This document shows positions 11,396-23,719 of a DNA stretch of 64,000 nt, one piece after another. The first letter of the stretch is position 1. Every line of letters starts with the position of its first letter. The notes below the pieces were generated by a model. That model was not told the origin of the DNA. It made no database searches and saw only the letters and a program-made list of their open reading frames with translations. Made by a program: the position numbers and the translations under genes. The stretch covers positions 22,236,058 through 22,300,057 of the forward strand of contig NC_051074.1 in NCBI RefSeq assembly GCF_004664715.2, written 5' to 3'. Source of the stretch: Peromyscus leucopus. Its lineage: Eukaryota; Chordata; Mammalia; Rodentia; Cricetidae.

Positions 11396-12320
11396 AAATT
11401 ATTTTTGTTTAATATCTATATGGAGCTCTTCTAAGCAGGAAGCAATTACTGTGTCAGTACTAAGCAAAAGGGTACAGATAAAATCTTATTTTGCAGATAA
11501 AGACTCAAGGATAGCCTTTTTGTAGTGGAAGGGCTTCTGAATCAGACCGAAACGAGGGTTGGAATGGCACCCTACCACTGCCTTCCGACTTAACACTTAG
11601 ACCAAAAGCCAAGGAAGTGGTTTTCTTATAAAGCGTTAGATTAATCCTCAAGAACCATACATAGGATTACAACCATGGCTGCCTGGTGGAGATAGCAATA
11701 TGGCCTGATGTGATCAATGGAGGTTGGTATCTTCTGAGAAGGTCCGCATGGCTGTGCAGGGACCTCTCTGGCTACTGTTCTAACACCAGATTACACTGGA
11801 TTTCAAGCTGGAAGAGGAAACACGACCGATTTATTCTCCACCTCCACAGTCCTCAGAGTCCCAACGCTGGTTATCCCCAGAAGGCCGTGATGGCATGGAG
11901 TAGGAAGAGCCGGGGGCCCTGGAAAGCCAGCTCTGCAGCTCCTCACTGCGCTGTCCCCGACTGGGGACATTCCAAGTACCTCAGTGGGAAGCAAAGGCAA
12001 CAGTAACGACTTCCATCATGCTCTACTGTTCCCTGGCAGCACCCTGTCCAGACCCTAGGGGACCCGTGGACCTCCCTTACACATCTCTGTCTACTTCCTT
12101 CTGTTTGTCCATTAGGTACCTCTAGAGCCCAGAGCTTGGCCTCTCGCTCTCTGTCCTCTTCCTTCTCAAGAAGCTAAAAGATAACACCTTCTCTTTTGAA
12201 GACCTTTTCAACACACTCCTTTACCATAAACCCACACTTGGGACTCTGCTACCAGGTCGCCAGCATCTCCGGGGCCAGCCTCACCTTTCGAAGCATTTTT
12301 TTGGAGCAATGAAAACGCCT

Positions 12321-12358
12321 ACATGTGTGTGCATATGTGTGTGTGTGGGGGGGGGGGC
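12321..12358. repeat. TG repeat followed by a G run
   Basis: TGTGTGTG runs into ten consecutive G. Confidence 0.85.
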
Positions 12359-13626
12359 AGATTTCTCTCTTACGTAATTCTTTCTCCTCGGTAATAATGT
12401 GTGAAACTTTACCTCTACAGAATACGTTTGGAAAGGAGTGTGCACCTGGGAAGACACAACAGGAGACACAGGTCTGGCACCCAACTCTGCACTTTCTAAG
12501 CTGCAAGGTATAGCAGACACTCCCTTAATCAGCCCATGACCCATTTAGAGCCTCTTGGCCCTAGCCACCATGGAGGTATGTGCCTAGAGCACATAGTCCT
12601 GGCCAAAACAAATTCTTGGATATACCGAATGACTCATTTTGCATAGTATATGTGTTTTTGGAGGATCAAGGTACCTTATTCGGTGCCAACTGCTCTGCTT
12701 TGCTTCCTTTTGAAGCTACAGCTCTCTTCTAAGAAGGAGCACAGGGGAGAAGTGGCAATCTGCATCTAGATACCTGCTCACAACTTAATTAGATGCAAGA
12801 GGCAGGGCAGTGTCCCTGGAGGCCCAGGGCAGGAGCACCAGGATCTGGGAATCCCTTAGTGAATAAAGGATAATTAGCCTATAACACATAATTTTAAAAA
12901 TAACTACAAGTTAACCAGGCCATAGCTCAATTAGTGGCTGCTTTTTGAAGACAACACTTTTGGGTGAGTTGATGTTTCTCTCCGACAACTCCCTTCACGG
13001 TGACAGACACGCTTCCTGCCTGATGACATTTGAAGACCTTGTTTCATGTTAGTTATTCCTGGTGGGTATCATTGCAGGAAAGTCCAACCAGACCTGAAGA
13101 TTTTCAAGAAACTACATTTCTCCCTATCCACGGTCTTGCTTACTGTGGCTTGTAATCTGAGGGCCAATCACAGTCCACAAATATTGAATAGGAAAACCCC
13201 CTAAATAACTACTTCATCCATCTTAAGCGTTTACTGCGGGACCTTGTTACAATGGTTTAGTTACTGCTGTTCAGCTCTACTGCGCATGATTTTCAAGTTA
13301 AACAACACCAAAATAAACAGCATAGGAGAGGCTTGGTACTCTCTGTGGTTTCAGGCATCTCTGGAATGTTCTAGAATGTCCCCTCTTTGGATTAGGAGGG
13401 ACAACATTACTGAAAAGCGTGCTACAGAGTGGAAAGGAAGATGGACCGTTTTCTCCGGTGCATCTAAGAGGGAGCCTCTCAAGCGAGTGACCCGTCTAAA
13501 TGCCGACAGGTCTCAGCACCTGCATGCAACGGACAGCGTCCCCATAAAATGCATCATAGTACTGATCCTGGGGGGGCTCTGCAGCCCTCGGGGGCAGGCG
13601 TGCTGGGATCCTCATGAAATATTTAC

Positions 13627-13722
13627 CTTCCGGATCTTGTTTGTGTATGTCTCTGTCTCCTCTTGATGCAGTCTGGCCGCCTGCACGAGCTGACCCTGTA
13701 GCTCTTCTACGGACACACTCTG
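13627..13722 (-). CDS. Mtcl1: Mtcl1 internal exon (32 codons), possible cassette
   Basis: Seen: acceptor tttacctgag precedes CAG AGT GTG, and donor AAG|GTAAAT closes 96 bp. The product is QSVSVEELQGQLVQAARLHQ followed by EETETYTNKIRK, a clean amphipathic helix that continues the coiled coil. An alternative acceptor three bases further in (gagcag) would drop the first glutamine. Its position between the exon ending SCFNLE and the exon starting [11 protein letters not shown], its strand and its phase fit Mtcl1. Because it is phase 0 at both ends, skipping it keeps the frame. The MTCL1 sequence I remember goes straight from the glycine-rich linker to the M-E-E-(D/E)-H exon, so this may be an alternative exon, but my memory is not proof. 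Confidence 0.82.
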
Positions 13723-14495
13723 CTCAGGTAAAGCAGGGGGGCCCCTGAGCTGATCGGCAGGATAAAGGAAGGGTTTAGTGCAAGTGAGACCTCTGCCTCC
13801 GGTGACGACGCAGGACACACATCTGTACACGCTGACAGACACGGGACGGGGGACACAGCACAGAGGCTGCAGCAGTGGAGTGACCACCTCTCCCCGGGCT
13901 TCTCACGGGGGAGCCCTGCTGCTCGGGGCTCCACGGCTATTTGAACGGCCCTGCAACTTTTTTTGACGTAGGAAAGGAGGCAACAAAGTGGGAACCTTGA
14001 ATCACAACCACACACTGGCTGGGACAAAAAAAAGAACAGGGTGTGCCAGAAGGCTCTCTGATACCACGGCGGCTTCTCGGTGGGTTACAACGTGTAAGGA
14101 GAAGGATTGGTGAAAAATACCTCCGTCCGACATGGCCACCATCACAGTCAGCCTCCTAGACACACTTCCCTGAGCCATCAGGGGTCTTGCTAGGGGGTCC
14201 AACCAATCTGCTTATATGATTGCATATGGGGGGTTTTCCCGCCCTATCCAGGGCGCCTTTAATCTCACAGCAAGGCCCGGGTCTGGTCACTCAGAGCGGC
14301 TGCGGCTCCTCCCAGGACAGACACCTGTTTTTAAGCCTCTCCTTGTCACACCACGTCCAGGAACTGCACAGACCTATTAATACTGACTACACTCCAACCT
14401 AGGGATAGACCCAGGGATCTGTACTATTGTTCTTATTGACAAAGCTTACACTTTATGACCAAATGGCCATGAAAGAGAGATTAGTCATGATTCTT

Positions 14496-14662
14496 TTTTT
14501 TTTTTTTTTTTTTTTTAAGTCTTTCGAGACAGGGTTTCCCTGTGTTGGTTTTGGTGCCTGTCCTGGAACTCACTCTGTAGCCCAGGCTAGCCTCGAACTC
14601 ACAGAGATCCACCTGGCTCTGCCTCCCGGCTGGGATTAAAGGCATGCGCCACCACTGCCAGC
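14496..14662 (-). repeat. B1 SINE with exact target duplication
   Basis: Poly(T), then reverse B1 (gagacagggtttccctgtgt ... gccaccactgccagc). TAGTCATGATTCTT flanks both sides (14482-14495 and 14663-14676), showing a fairly recent L1-driven insertion. Confidence 0.96.
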
Positions 14663-14782
14663 TAGTCATGATTCTTAAAGGAACATTTTATTAAAATCAG
14701 AGGCACCATTGAAATTTAAGCAAAAAATTTACCCACTAAGTTTGTATTAATTAAAAGGAGACGATTTTTAAAAATGAAATAA

Positions 14783-14868
14783 AACAAAACAGGACAGGTC
14801 TCTCTACATCACACAACCTGTCCTTGAACTCACAGAGATCTTCCTGCCTCTGCCTCTCAAAGGAGTGT
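14783..14868 (-). repeat. B1 SINE fragment
   Basis: caaaacaggacaggtctctc ... cctgtccttgaactcacagagatcttcctgcc is a partial reverse B1. Confidence 0.6.
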
Positions 14869-15164
14869 CCCACTCCAATTCACTGGGTAGGTCGTTTTAA
14901 ACACTAGGACCTAGAGTGGACCATTGTGATTAAGACGTGTTATCTCACTGGCTGCTTGTGCCTGCCTTTAACTAAGTTCTACTTCTTACTGGGAAAACCG
15001 TTCTAGATGCTGGTGTTACTAGACTTGTCGTCGGGCAAAGACCACACTCCTGGGACAGAAAATACAGAACTCAAAAAAGGCAGAGCCAAGGCAGAGAAAG
15101 CTACACACCGGGGGTTTCACAACTTTGTGGTAAACTTTAGAGCTCCAAAAGAGTTAAACTCACG

Positions 15165-15372
15165 GGGCACTGGAGTACGTGCCTTTAGTCCCAACACTTG
15201 GGAGGCGGAGGCAGTTGGAAGCCATTCTTTCTGGCTTACATAATGAGTTCCTGCACAGCCAGGGTTCAGTAGTGAAACCCTGTCTCCAAAATCAGAAGCT
15301 GGGGGTGTCCTCAGTGGCAGAGCAACTTGCCCAGCATGTGTGAGGCCCTGGGTTCTCCCTAGCATTAAATAC
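15165..15372 (+). repeat. B4 SINE (B1 part then ID part)
   Basis: B1-like gtgcctttagtcccaacact to gaaaccctgtctccaaaat, then ID-like cagtggcagagcaacttgcc and gtgaggccctgggttctccc. Confidence 0.75.
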
Positions 15373-16409
15373 TTAAAACTCATCCAACTTTAAGAAACTC
15401 AAGAATAGGGATCATGAAATGCTACTCACTCTGGTCTGTGAGTGGTTGGACATTGTTGCGGATTCTCTTTGATGACTAACTTCGATTCCAATGGCTGAAT
15501 TTCTTCTAAAATATGTGTCGACTTGGGTCACAACAACTTACTCTTCCCTCAGGCCTGTGTGGAGCAGCGCTCCACACACTTACTGTTTACTGTCCATTCG
15601 ATAATCCCATTTATTATCTGAAGATCTCCGTTGAATCCTGACTCAACTCAGTGGTTCGCTGACTCGTATACTCTTTCATTTTTATTTTTATTCCTTTATT
15701 TTGAAGTTTGGTATTTTTATAAATTAAAACTCCCTGCCCGTTTCACACATGTATATAATGTATTCTGCTCATCTCTGCCACCTGCAACCCTCTTTTTTAT
15801 TCCCTCCCACTCACTCTCCTTCTCAACATTTCCCACTTTCATGTCATTTTTGTATTCTATTCCTATAATCCGTCAGTTTAATTAGGATTGTTTGTACGTG
15901 CGTGGCTACAGGATGCTTTGCCTGATCTAGCTTGGTGGACATTTTTTAACTGTGTGTTTGAAGTTCTGCACTGTGAGCTCATCTTCAAGGGGCATTTATT
16001 TAGTGGTCTCGCACATGACTTGGTTGACAGCGTGGGTGTGATTATAAAGCTGACTTTGTGCTTGCCAAAGGCATCATTTTAGACATAATCCTTGGGGATT
16101 CTTAGAACAAACTGGTAACGTAAGTTCAAATCTTGGTCCCGAGTAAGGTCAGCTACAGTTCCTTTTCCTCTCCACCCCACAGCCTGTGCTGGCGGACAGG
16201 TTCCCGTAGGCAAATGTTTTTCCTGCTCATCGATGCCCTGTGGTTAGCCCAATGTCCTGTCTTCTGTTCCCTTGGAGCTACTGAAGCCATTGATCACCAC
16301 TGCTGGCAACGACCATCCAAAGCCACATGTCTAAAGGCCGAATACTGCTGCCTGCCCACTTTGGAGTGAGTTCTAACTCTAGAAGATGCCTGAGAATTCA
16401 CTATTCAAA

Positions 16410-16622
16410 TGGATATATATGTTTAATTTATATATGTGTGCCTGTGTGAATTTATGTGCACCTGTATATGAAGGTGCCTGTAAAGGCCAGAAGAGGGTGT
16501 CAGATCCTCTGGAAGTGGCACTATACTTGATTGAAAGCTGCCCAGTGGGGTGCTGGGAACCAAACCCAGGCCCTCTGGAAGAGCAACAAGTGCTCTTAAC
16601 TGCTAAGGCATCTCTCCAGCCC
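16410..16622 (-). repeat. B3/B2-family SINE
   Basis: Ends with the reverse B2 head at 16622 (aaggcatctctccagccc), preceded by gaggccagaagaggg-type and tgctgggaaccaaacccagg blocks. Confidence 0.88.
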
Positions 16623-17814
16623 TGGTATGTTTTATATTTTATACAGTGCAATTGGGTACATACTATTCTGGGTACCACCCATAGCACTGGGGTCACAGCA
16701 GGAAGGTTCTGCATCTCAGGTGTTTTCTACGGGGCTGTTTTGGGGGCCTGGGTGCTGGCCGCCAGCTTTCATTCTGCTCACACATTACAGATTCGAACTG
16801 TGAACACTCTCTAGATGGCAGTGTATTAGACACTAGCCAAAGTGTTGTGTTACTGAGACACAATGCAGACATTCTAATCAAGTTCATTGTTAAGGAAAGT
16901 ATATAATAAGATACCTTCGGAAAGGCACCCAAGACTAAATACAAAATTTATTTTTTTCATATGCACTTTGTACACATAGTCTGAAGGCAATTTTATACAG
17001 TATTTTTTAATAATTCTGTGTGTGATGCTGCATGGTATGGAATTTTCTATTTATGGAGTTATTTGGATATTCAAAAGTATCAGACTGGGGCATTTTGGGT
17101 TTTCAGTTTAGATATGTTCAATCTTATATTACTTTATAATTTTATAATAGTTTTCATCTTAATAAATATTTAAAATATTATAAAGAGATAAGCCTCCTTC
17201 TTCAGCAACATCTGATTGACAGCATGCCTTTTTATTTGAGCCACACTTGTACTGGGTCACAGAGAGAGTCCTTGAGGTCATCTGAGGGTATTTACCTGGG
17301 GTAACAGATTTATTACGGAGGGCCAGCACTGCCTAGGTAGACCATGTGCACTTAAGATTCCTGCCCTTTCAAGTTTTCTTTTCAAGTGGTGTCCCTTTTG
17401 CTAGTGAAATACCGAACACTTGTGGTCACTCCAATGTCACAAAGAACAAAATACAAACACACTGTGTCAAAAACTCCTTCTAGAATGATTCTACTTCCAC
17501 ACAACTGCAAACAATCACATACATTTAGGGAACATTTGTACACAACACAAATTTCCTGTAGAAAAATAAACACTTTTCTTTATCACCAAATCTCCAAGGT
17601 TTGAATTTCACAACCATGCTTTGCTCACTTACCTATTTTGATCATAACAACAAATGAACTCACCCCGATTATTCTATTAAACACTAGACATACTTGTTCT
17701 GAGGCTGCAGAGACACTAGCCCTGGCATCAGACCACCCTCACCCGTCAGCATTCTGAAACCCACCATCCATGCCCCTCCCCGCTCATCTACATTGCTAAC
17801 TTTTTAAAAATAAC

Positions 17815-17972
17815 TTATTTAACTTTATTTTATGCACATTGGTGGTGAAGGTGTCAGATCCTCTGGAACTGGAGTTATAGTTGTGAGCTGCCATGTGGGT
17901 GCTGGGAATTGAACCCCGGGTCCTCTGGAAGAGCTGCCAGGGCTCTTCACTGCTGAGCCATCTCTCCAGCCC
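17815..17972 (-). repeat. B3/B2-family SINE
   Basis: tcagatcctctggaactgga, tgctgggaattgaaccccgg and gagccatctctccagccc mark a reverse B3/B2 copy. Confidence 0.9.
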
Positions 17973-19325
17973 AATACACTGCTGACTTTCTGACCAGCTC
18001 CAGATAAAGCAGCTTATAAATTAGCCCCAGGCTTAATGTCCAAAAGGAGAGCGCTTTTTCACTGTGACCCCCTCCACCACCCAGCAATCACTTACACCGT
18101 AGGACCCCACAACTACTCCAGGACTATGACCTCACTTCTGGTGAATTCCATTTCGTCCTGGCCATTTTTTTCCCACCATTCCTGCCAAGCTCGGTCTATG
18201 AGGTCCACACATGTACAAATACTTGGCACAGACCCCACGTAGTTTTCCTGGGACTGGTATTTCACAGCTGAGACATGAGGGACCGCAGATGCTGTGTGCT
18301 TCCGTGATTAAGGGATGAAGAGGAGGACCGAGCGAGAAGAACCCTTTGAGAGCCGACACAGACACTCAAGCCGCTGGCACAGGCCTGGTGTCATTTATGT
18401 CTGAAACCCGACCAGGGTCCACGCTTGGCCACTTCTCACTCGGGTCTATTTATAAGGTGCCTTGCACATTCCATAGGAAATGTCCTATACAATGCTTGCT
18501 CTTAAAGTAAGGGAATCTCTTGGCAGGCTTACTGGGAAACATGGGGCAAAGTCGGGGTCCAGCGCACAGTGGGAGCCAATACACATCGGGGTGAATAGGC
18601 AACGGGAGTGTCGATCCTTCTAAGTCTGCTTGTTCATAAGTTTTGGGGGCTGCTAATTTCTGTGCATTTGCATTAATGAGCTAACAGGTGTGAATGAGTT
18701 CTGACTTCTATTTAAAGAACCCTGGCTCAGACACACCTTTCCTTTCCTAGGTTTGGTAAAGGGGTGGGGGGCAATCTGAACAGCAGGCCATTGATATTAC
18801 ACCCGTTTACTATCTGCTAAGAGTGGACTTTCCTTTTCTTCCTCGATGTTAGCAGTGCTGCCCCTAATGTTGCTAGCAGTGTCCATAGCTTAAACCTGGC
18901 CAAAAACAAAAAAACAACCCCCCCCACCAAAAAAAAAAAAATTGATCTTCCAAAGGAGCAACTTGCCCCCTTTCTTCCAGCCTCAACAGCAGCGCTCTGA
19001 AGGCCAAAAACACAGAAGGTGTCTCACAAACAGGGCTGGAGAAGTCTATCCTTTTAAAAAAAACACTTGCATTTAAACTCTGAAAGATGTTCTTTTAATG
19101 CCAGGGTTCTTGCCTGTCGGACACTCTCCCCCAGCTCTCCCTCCCCACTTCCCTCCAAGAACCAAGGATAGAGCGCCAAAGGAGTTTTAACACACAGGGA
19201 CAAGTTGGCTCGAGGACAGACCCCCTGGTTATTTAAAGGGCACTACAAGAGGGGGCAGAGACAACTGCCAGCAGGGTAGACCCCGGCTGCATGCCAGGCC
19301 TCACTCTGGATCAACGTCTACACTG

Positions 19326-19402
19326 GGACTGAGGTGTGGCTCAATAGTAGAGCAGTTGCTTAGCATCACAAGGCCCTGGGTTCAACCCCAGCGTAACAGA
19401 AG
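19326..19402 (+). repeat. ID SINE
   Basis: gactgaggtgtggctcaata, agagcagttgcttagcatca and caaggccctgggttcaaccc match the tRNA-derived rodent ID element. Confidence 0.8.
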
Positions 19403-19639
19403 TGTCCATGTTTGTGTCCCCACCACCACCCCCTACCCCTGCCTGCCATGACTCTGAAGTCTGTGTGAGTTTTCAACACAGAGCACTTCTGTGGTCAGGA
19501 TGCCCTGCAAACTTCCAGGAGCTCCATGCTGTCTCCAGGACAGGCCTCACCAGCAGCAAATTTAAAGCTGTCTTAACTGGGAGGCTTTTCTTGCTTGCTC
19601 CTTGGAAATGCCCATTGTACAGTCTGTTAATATTCTGAC

Positions 19640-19920
19640 CCGCCCCTTAGGGCTATCCTGCATCCTGACGTAGAAGCCTCTTCTTAAGGAAAAACTCCAC
19701 TCCTTCTTTCTCTCTCTTTCTATTTCTCTCTCTCTCTCCATTCCTATAAGGTGTGCACCCCTCGATCCCTCTCTCCCCCTCTCCCTCGCTTTCTCTCCCT
19801 CTTTCTTGTCTTCTCTTCTTCTTCTCTCTATTATAATAAACCATTTCCGTGTGGATGCAGCGTCTGGGTTAAGTCCACCCGCCGCCACCCTGCCCATATG
19901 GAGTGGGTCGCCCACAAGCC
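19640..19920 (+). mobile_element. Possible ERV LTR fragment around a pyrimidine tract
   Basis: A 140-bp CT-rich tract (19697-19835) is followed by AATAAA (19835-19840) and a GC-rich stretch (ccgccgccaccctgcccata). Rodent ERV LTRs often have a CT-rich region just before the polyadenylation signal, but I see neither end nor a target duplication, so this could also be a simple pyrimidine tract. Confidence 0.35.
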
Positions 19921-20311
19921 CGCCACTGCCTCTGCCCAGCATGTCAGTATGTTTCCCTGCACACACGCATGCATGCACGCACTCGCGGAATACCCTCAGG
20001 GCCCCCTCTTATGCATTATAACACAGTCCTTTAGCATAATGTAACACTGCAACCAGCGAGGCTATGGGAGTGACGCACTGTGCCAGGACAGGTAGCCTCC
20101 CTGACTGGAGCCCTACAAGGGAGGAAGGACTCTTCCGACAAAAGGAACACCTACAGCAGGATGAAGGGCTACTGGACAGTTAATTACATTTTTAAAAGTA
20201 GATGTGTTTACATACGTGATCCCTTTTCTATACCACGGGAAATACCTCTGTGAATGAAAACACCAGAGTAAAGGATGTGTGGGTTCTCTCACCCCTTCTA
20301 GGGAAACAAGC

Positions 20312-20699
20312 TGCTGTGGGATGGTCTGTATGTCAAATTGCTCTGGTTGGTCAATAAATAAAACACTGATTGGCCAGTGGCCAGGCAGGAAGTATAGGCA
20401 GGACTAACAGAGAGGAGATTAGAGAAAACAGGAAGGCAGAGAGAGTCACTGCCAGCCGCTGCCATGACAAGCAGCATGTGAAGATACTGGTAAGCCACGA
20501 GCTACATGGCAAGGTATAGATTTATGGAAATGGATTGATTTAAGCTATAAGAACAATTAGCAAGAAGCCTGCCACAGCCATACAGTTTGTAAGCAATATA
20601 AGTCTCTGTGTTTACTTGGTTGGGTCTGAGCAGCTGTGGGACTGGCGGGTGACAAATATTTGTCCTGACTGTGGGCAAGGCAGGAAAATTCTAGCTACA
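20312..20699 (+). mobile_element. Solo LTR, ERV2-type (388 bp) with 6-bp target duplication
   Basis: Starts TGCTGTGGGATGG and ends CTAGCTACA. ACAAGC lies directly before (20306-20311) and after (20700-20705). It contains aataaataaaacactgatt and aatataagtctctgtg. It is closely similar to the LTR at 23197 over its whole length, so both belong to one recently active family. No internal retroviral region is present. Confidence 0.9.
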
Positions 20700-22283
20700 A
20701 CAAGCTCCCTTGACCCGGCCTTTGTCAGTTTCCTAAACTTACTTCCCCCTTTAAAATATATACAATAGAAAGGAACCTGAATATATATTCAAAAGAATGG
20801 TGGTGTTATCATAAGGTAGCCAGTCACCAAATGACAGTGGCCAGAAATACAGCCGTGGAGAGTGTAGGCTCTGGGCTGCCAGGCTCTGCCGGCACAGAAC
20901 ACTGGTGCAGGCCAATAAAAACAGGGAGGAGGAGGGCCTGGTGGTCACCTCTCTGCAAAGGCCTCATTTTTGCCATTCACAGAGTAAGAGTCAAGTCTGG
21001 AGAGCAGATCTATCCTCCCGGGCTCTCTGAGCTGTACTGCTGGCGTTACCTCCCAGGTTGACCCATCCACCTTTCCTGGAGACTGGCTGTCCCTGTGGAT
21101 TTGACTTCGTTCAGTTTTCTCTCTGCAAACCCGTGGCTGGTTTCTGAAGGCTGTGATGCCTGCACGCAGGCAGTACTTTGCCATCTAGCACCAACAGGAC
21201 CCAGGAGGCATTCAGCGGGTGAAGGGCTCTGAGGCTTACAGACCTTCCCTAGACGGGACATGCGAGAATAGCCGGCCTCCTGAGGTGGGGGCTACAGTTC
21301 TCAAACAGTCCATCACAGGACTACCACCTGCTGACAAACTACGGTTTTCACCCAAGGACTGGGAGGTGACTCATCTGTTAAAACATTCTGCCCCTTGTTC
21401 TTAAGCCTCCTTTATGCTGTCCACAGCACGTGGTACGTGGGGAAGCAATTCCCACTCACAGCTTAAAGAATCATTACATATAACCACAGGAGGAAAGCAG
21501 AGCAGTACTTGGACCCACTTCATAGATGAGAAAACAAAGCCTTACTCAGGAGACCAAGCTTGTAATAGACACTTTGGCTAGAGACCCAGAGCTCAAAATG
21601 TCCCTGAGGAACAGATCAGTGGTGCAGCACCCACTGAAGGTTGGGAAAAGTGTCTTCCTGGGCTGTCCGGTGATGAGTCACCCGAGCGCCATTTGAAAAG
21701 TGTGCATCTGCGCCCTACCCAAGCAACTACCAGCCTTCTCAGACGGGGACCCTGTGTGCTGTATGGGCTACCAAAGTGCTTCTTGTGAAAGTTTCAGAGT
21801 CCTGAGACACTCACTCATGAAATCTATGGGGAAACAAGTACCTCCAGTATGTGGCCATTCTGTTATACTTCAGTTATAAAACTGAGGGACGTCTAACTTG
21901 CAATTTAAAGTGGATACACCAAACTCTGTCTAAAAACTGTCCTGGGGAAACATTAAAGTGCCAGATGCTCATGCTTGGTGCTCTGCCTGGAGGGCCGGGA
22001 ACTCTGCCACTCTCAGTACCTAGTGGCTTTCCCCATGGGATACAGTGATTCTGCTTGCTTCTGGTAAGTTAATACCAATATATGCTCAGCTCTCTCAGAG
22101 GAGGGGCTTTTCCTGTCACAACCCTATGAGTCCAGACTGAGTTCCCTTAGGGCATATACCTAGGTAGTGCCTTCTCAGGTGACCTGGCATCTGAGGTTGA
22201 CAAGGGTCAATGGTACTGCACAGGATGTTTTTAACACTTTTTGATTTCTATGCTTTGGAGGTGATATACAGATGCCCAGCCAT

Positions 22284-22287
<4 letters not shown>

Positions 22288-22340
<53 letters not shown>

Positions 22341-22346
22341 ATGTGA

Positions 22347-22393
<47 letters not shown>

Positions 22394-22395
22394 CA
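22288..22395. repeat. GT microsatellite, over 100 bp
   Basis: Two long GT runs separated by gtatgtgtatatgtgagtat. The ORFs across it are artefacts. Confidence 0.98.
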
Positions 22396-23196
22396 AGCAC
22401 AAGGGTAAAGATGTGATGCATTCTCTCACATGGTGTGTGGGGGGAGGGGGGCAGTGTGTGACAGATCCCCAAACCACAGATGTTTGGTCTCTTTTGGCTG
22501 TGACCACCTCTGGTGGTGGCATCAGCAGCTACTTCATGACACTGCACCACTCAGCTCAGCTATGGGGTCCCTTTCCCAACCTACACAGCCAGATTTTCCC
22601 ACCCAGTGAGCTTGTTTTCGGCGATTACCATCTGAACCTCCCCTTCAGTCCTGCCACGCAGGGGCTGCTCTCGGGCCTCAGAGCTGAGCAGTAGCAGCTT
22701 CACGGAGATAAAGATATCCAAAATCTTCAACGCCTCAGAAGTTCTGGTCCTTTTCTGGTGGGGAACCTGTCGCTCCACACTTCCAACCTCACTCTGACAC
22801 CCTCCCCAGCCCATTCTGTACTGGGAGTTACTGGTGACTCAGAAGCCCCCCCTGTATGGAAATGTAACCTCTCTTCAGCAACACAGGAACTGTGTGGGTA
22901 GCTTCAACACTGCATACCAGGTTACCATGGCAAGGGAGAAGGCTGAGGAAGCTGCTGGTGGAAAGGAGATAGTCCCCATCTTGCCCAGAGGCTGGAAGAG
23001 TGTCTCCAGACACCGTGAGGGCGGCTTGCACAACACAAGCAATGAGGAACTGTGGAGGGAAACCCTAAGGAGCTTTCTTGGAAATCAGGAAAGACCCAGC
23101 CTGGTTTCCATGCCTGCTTTCTCTGCTGTGGGACAGGAAGCCACCGGATGCTCAACTGCCAGGGTAGTCTGTCTTATTACATCTCCAGGCACCCAC

Positions 23197-23719
23197 TGCT
23201 GTGGGATGTTCTGTATGTCCTGTGGGAGCCCGTTCTTGGGTTCCTTGTGGCTTTACCAAGCGGGTCTGCATAGAGGATGATTAGGACCACGGGCCTGAGT
23301 GCAGGTGTCTGAGATGGTCTGCACTTGGCTGTGCTGGGGGATGGTCTGTATGGCAAATGTGTTGCTCTGATTGGTTAATAAATAAAACCTGATTGGCCGT
23401 GGCTAGGCAGGAAGTATAGGTGGGACTAACAGAGAGGGGAAAAGAAAAAACAGGAAGGCAGGAGTCACTGCCAGCCACCAGCCAGGACAAGCAGCATGAA
23501 AAGATGCCAGTAAGCCACGAGCCGCGTGGCAAGGTATAGATTTGTGGAAATGGATTAATTTAAGCTATAGGAACAGTTAGCAAGAAGCCTGCCATGGCCA
23601 TACAGTTTGTAAGCAAAATAAGTCTCTGTGTTTACTTGGTTGGGTCTGAGTGGCTGTGGGACTGGCAGGTGACAAAGATTTGTCCTGACTGTGGGCAAGG
23701 CAAGAAAACTCTAGCTATA
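23197..23719 (+). mobile_element. Solo LTR, long form (523 bp) of the 20312 family
   Basis: Starts TGCTGTGGGATGTTCTGTATG and ends CTAGCTATA. ACCCAC directly precedes (23191-23196) and follows (23720-23725), so both ends belong to one insertion. Compared with the 388-bp LTR it carries exactly 135 extra bases. The first 20 or so bases are repeated at 23332 (TGCTGGGGGATGGTCTGTATG), with unique sequence between. The rest is collinear with 20312-20699. No internal retroviral genes remain. Confidence 0.9.

Larger units (their letters stand above)
10374..13626 (-). other. Mtcl1 intron between exons 13627-13722 and 10143-10373
   Basis: A 3253-bp intron. Apart from the SINE pair and TG repeat at 11.07-11.40 kb and the TG/G tract at 12.33 kb, I see no features in 10400-11060, 11400-12300 or 12370-13620. 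Confidence 0.85.

Noticed and set aside
22175..22694. Several frames encoding repeated THTH or VCVC
   Set aside because: Translation of the GT microsatellite.
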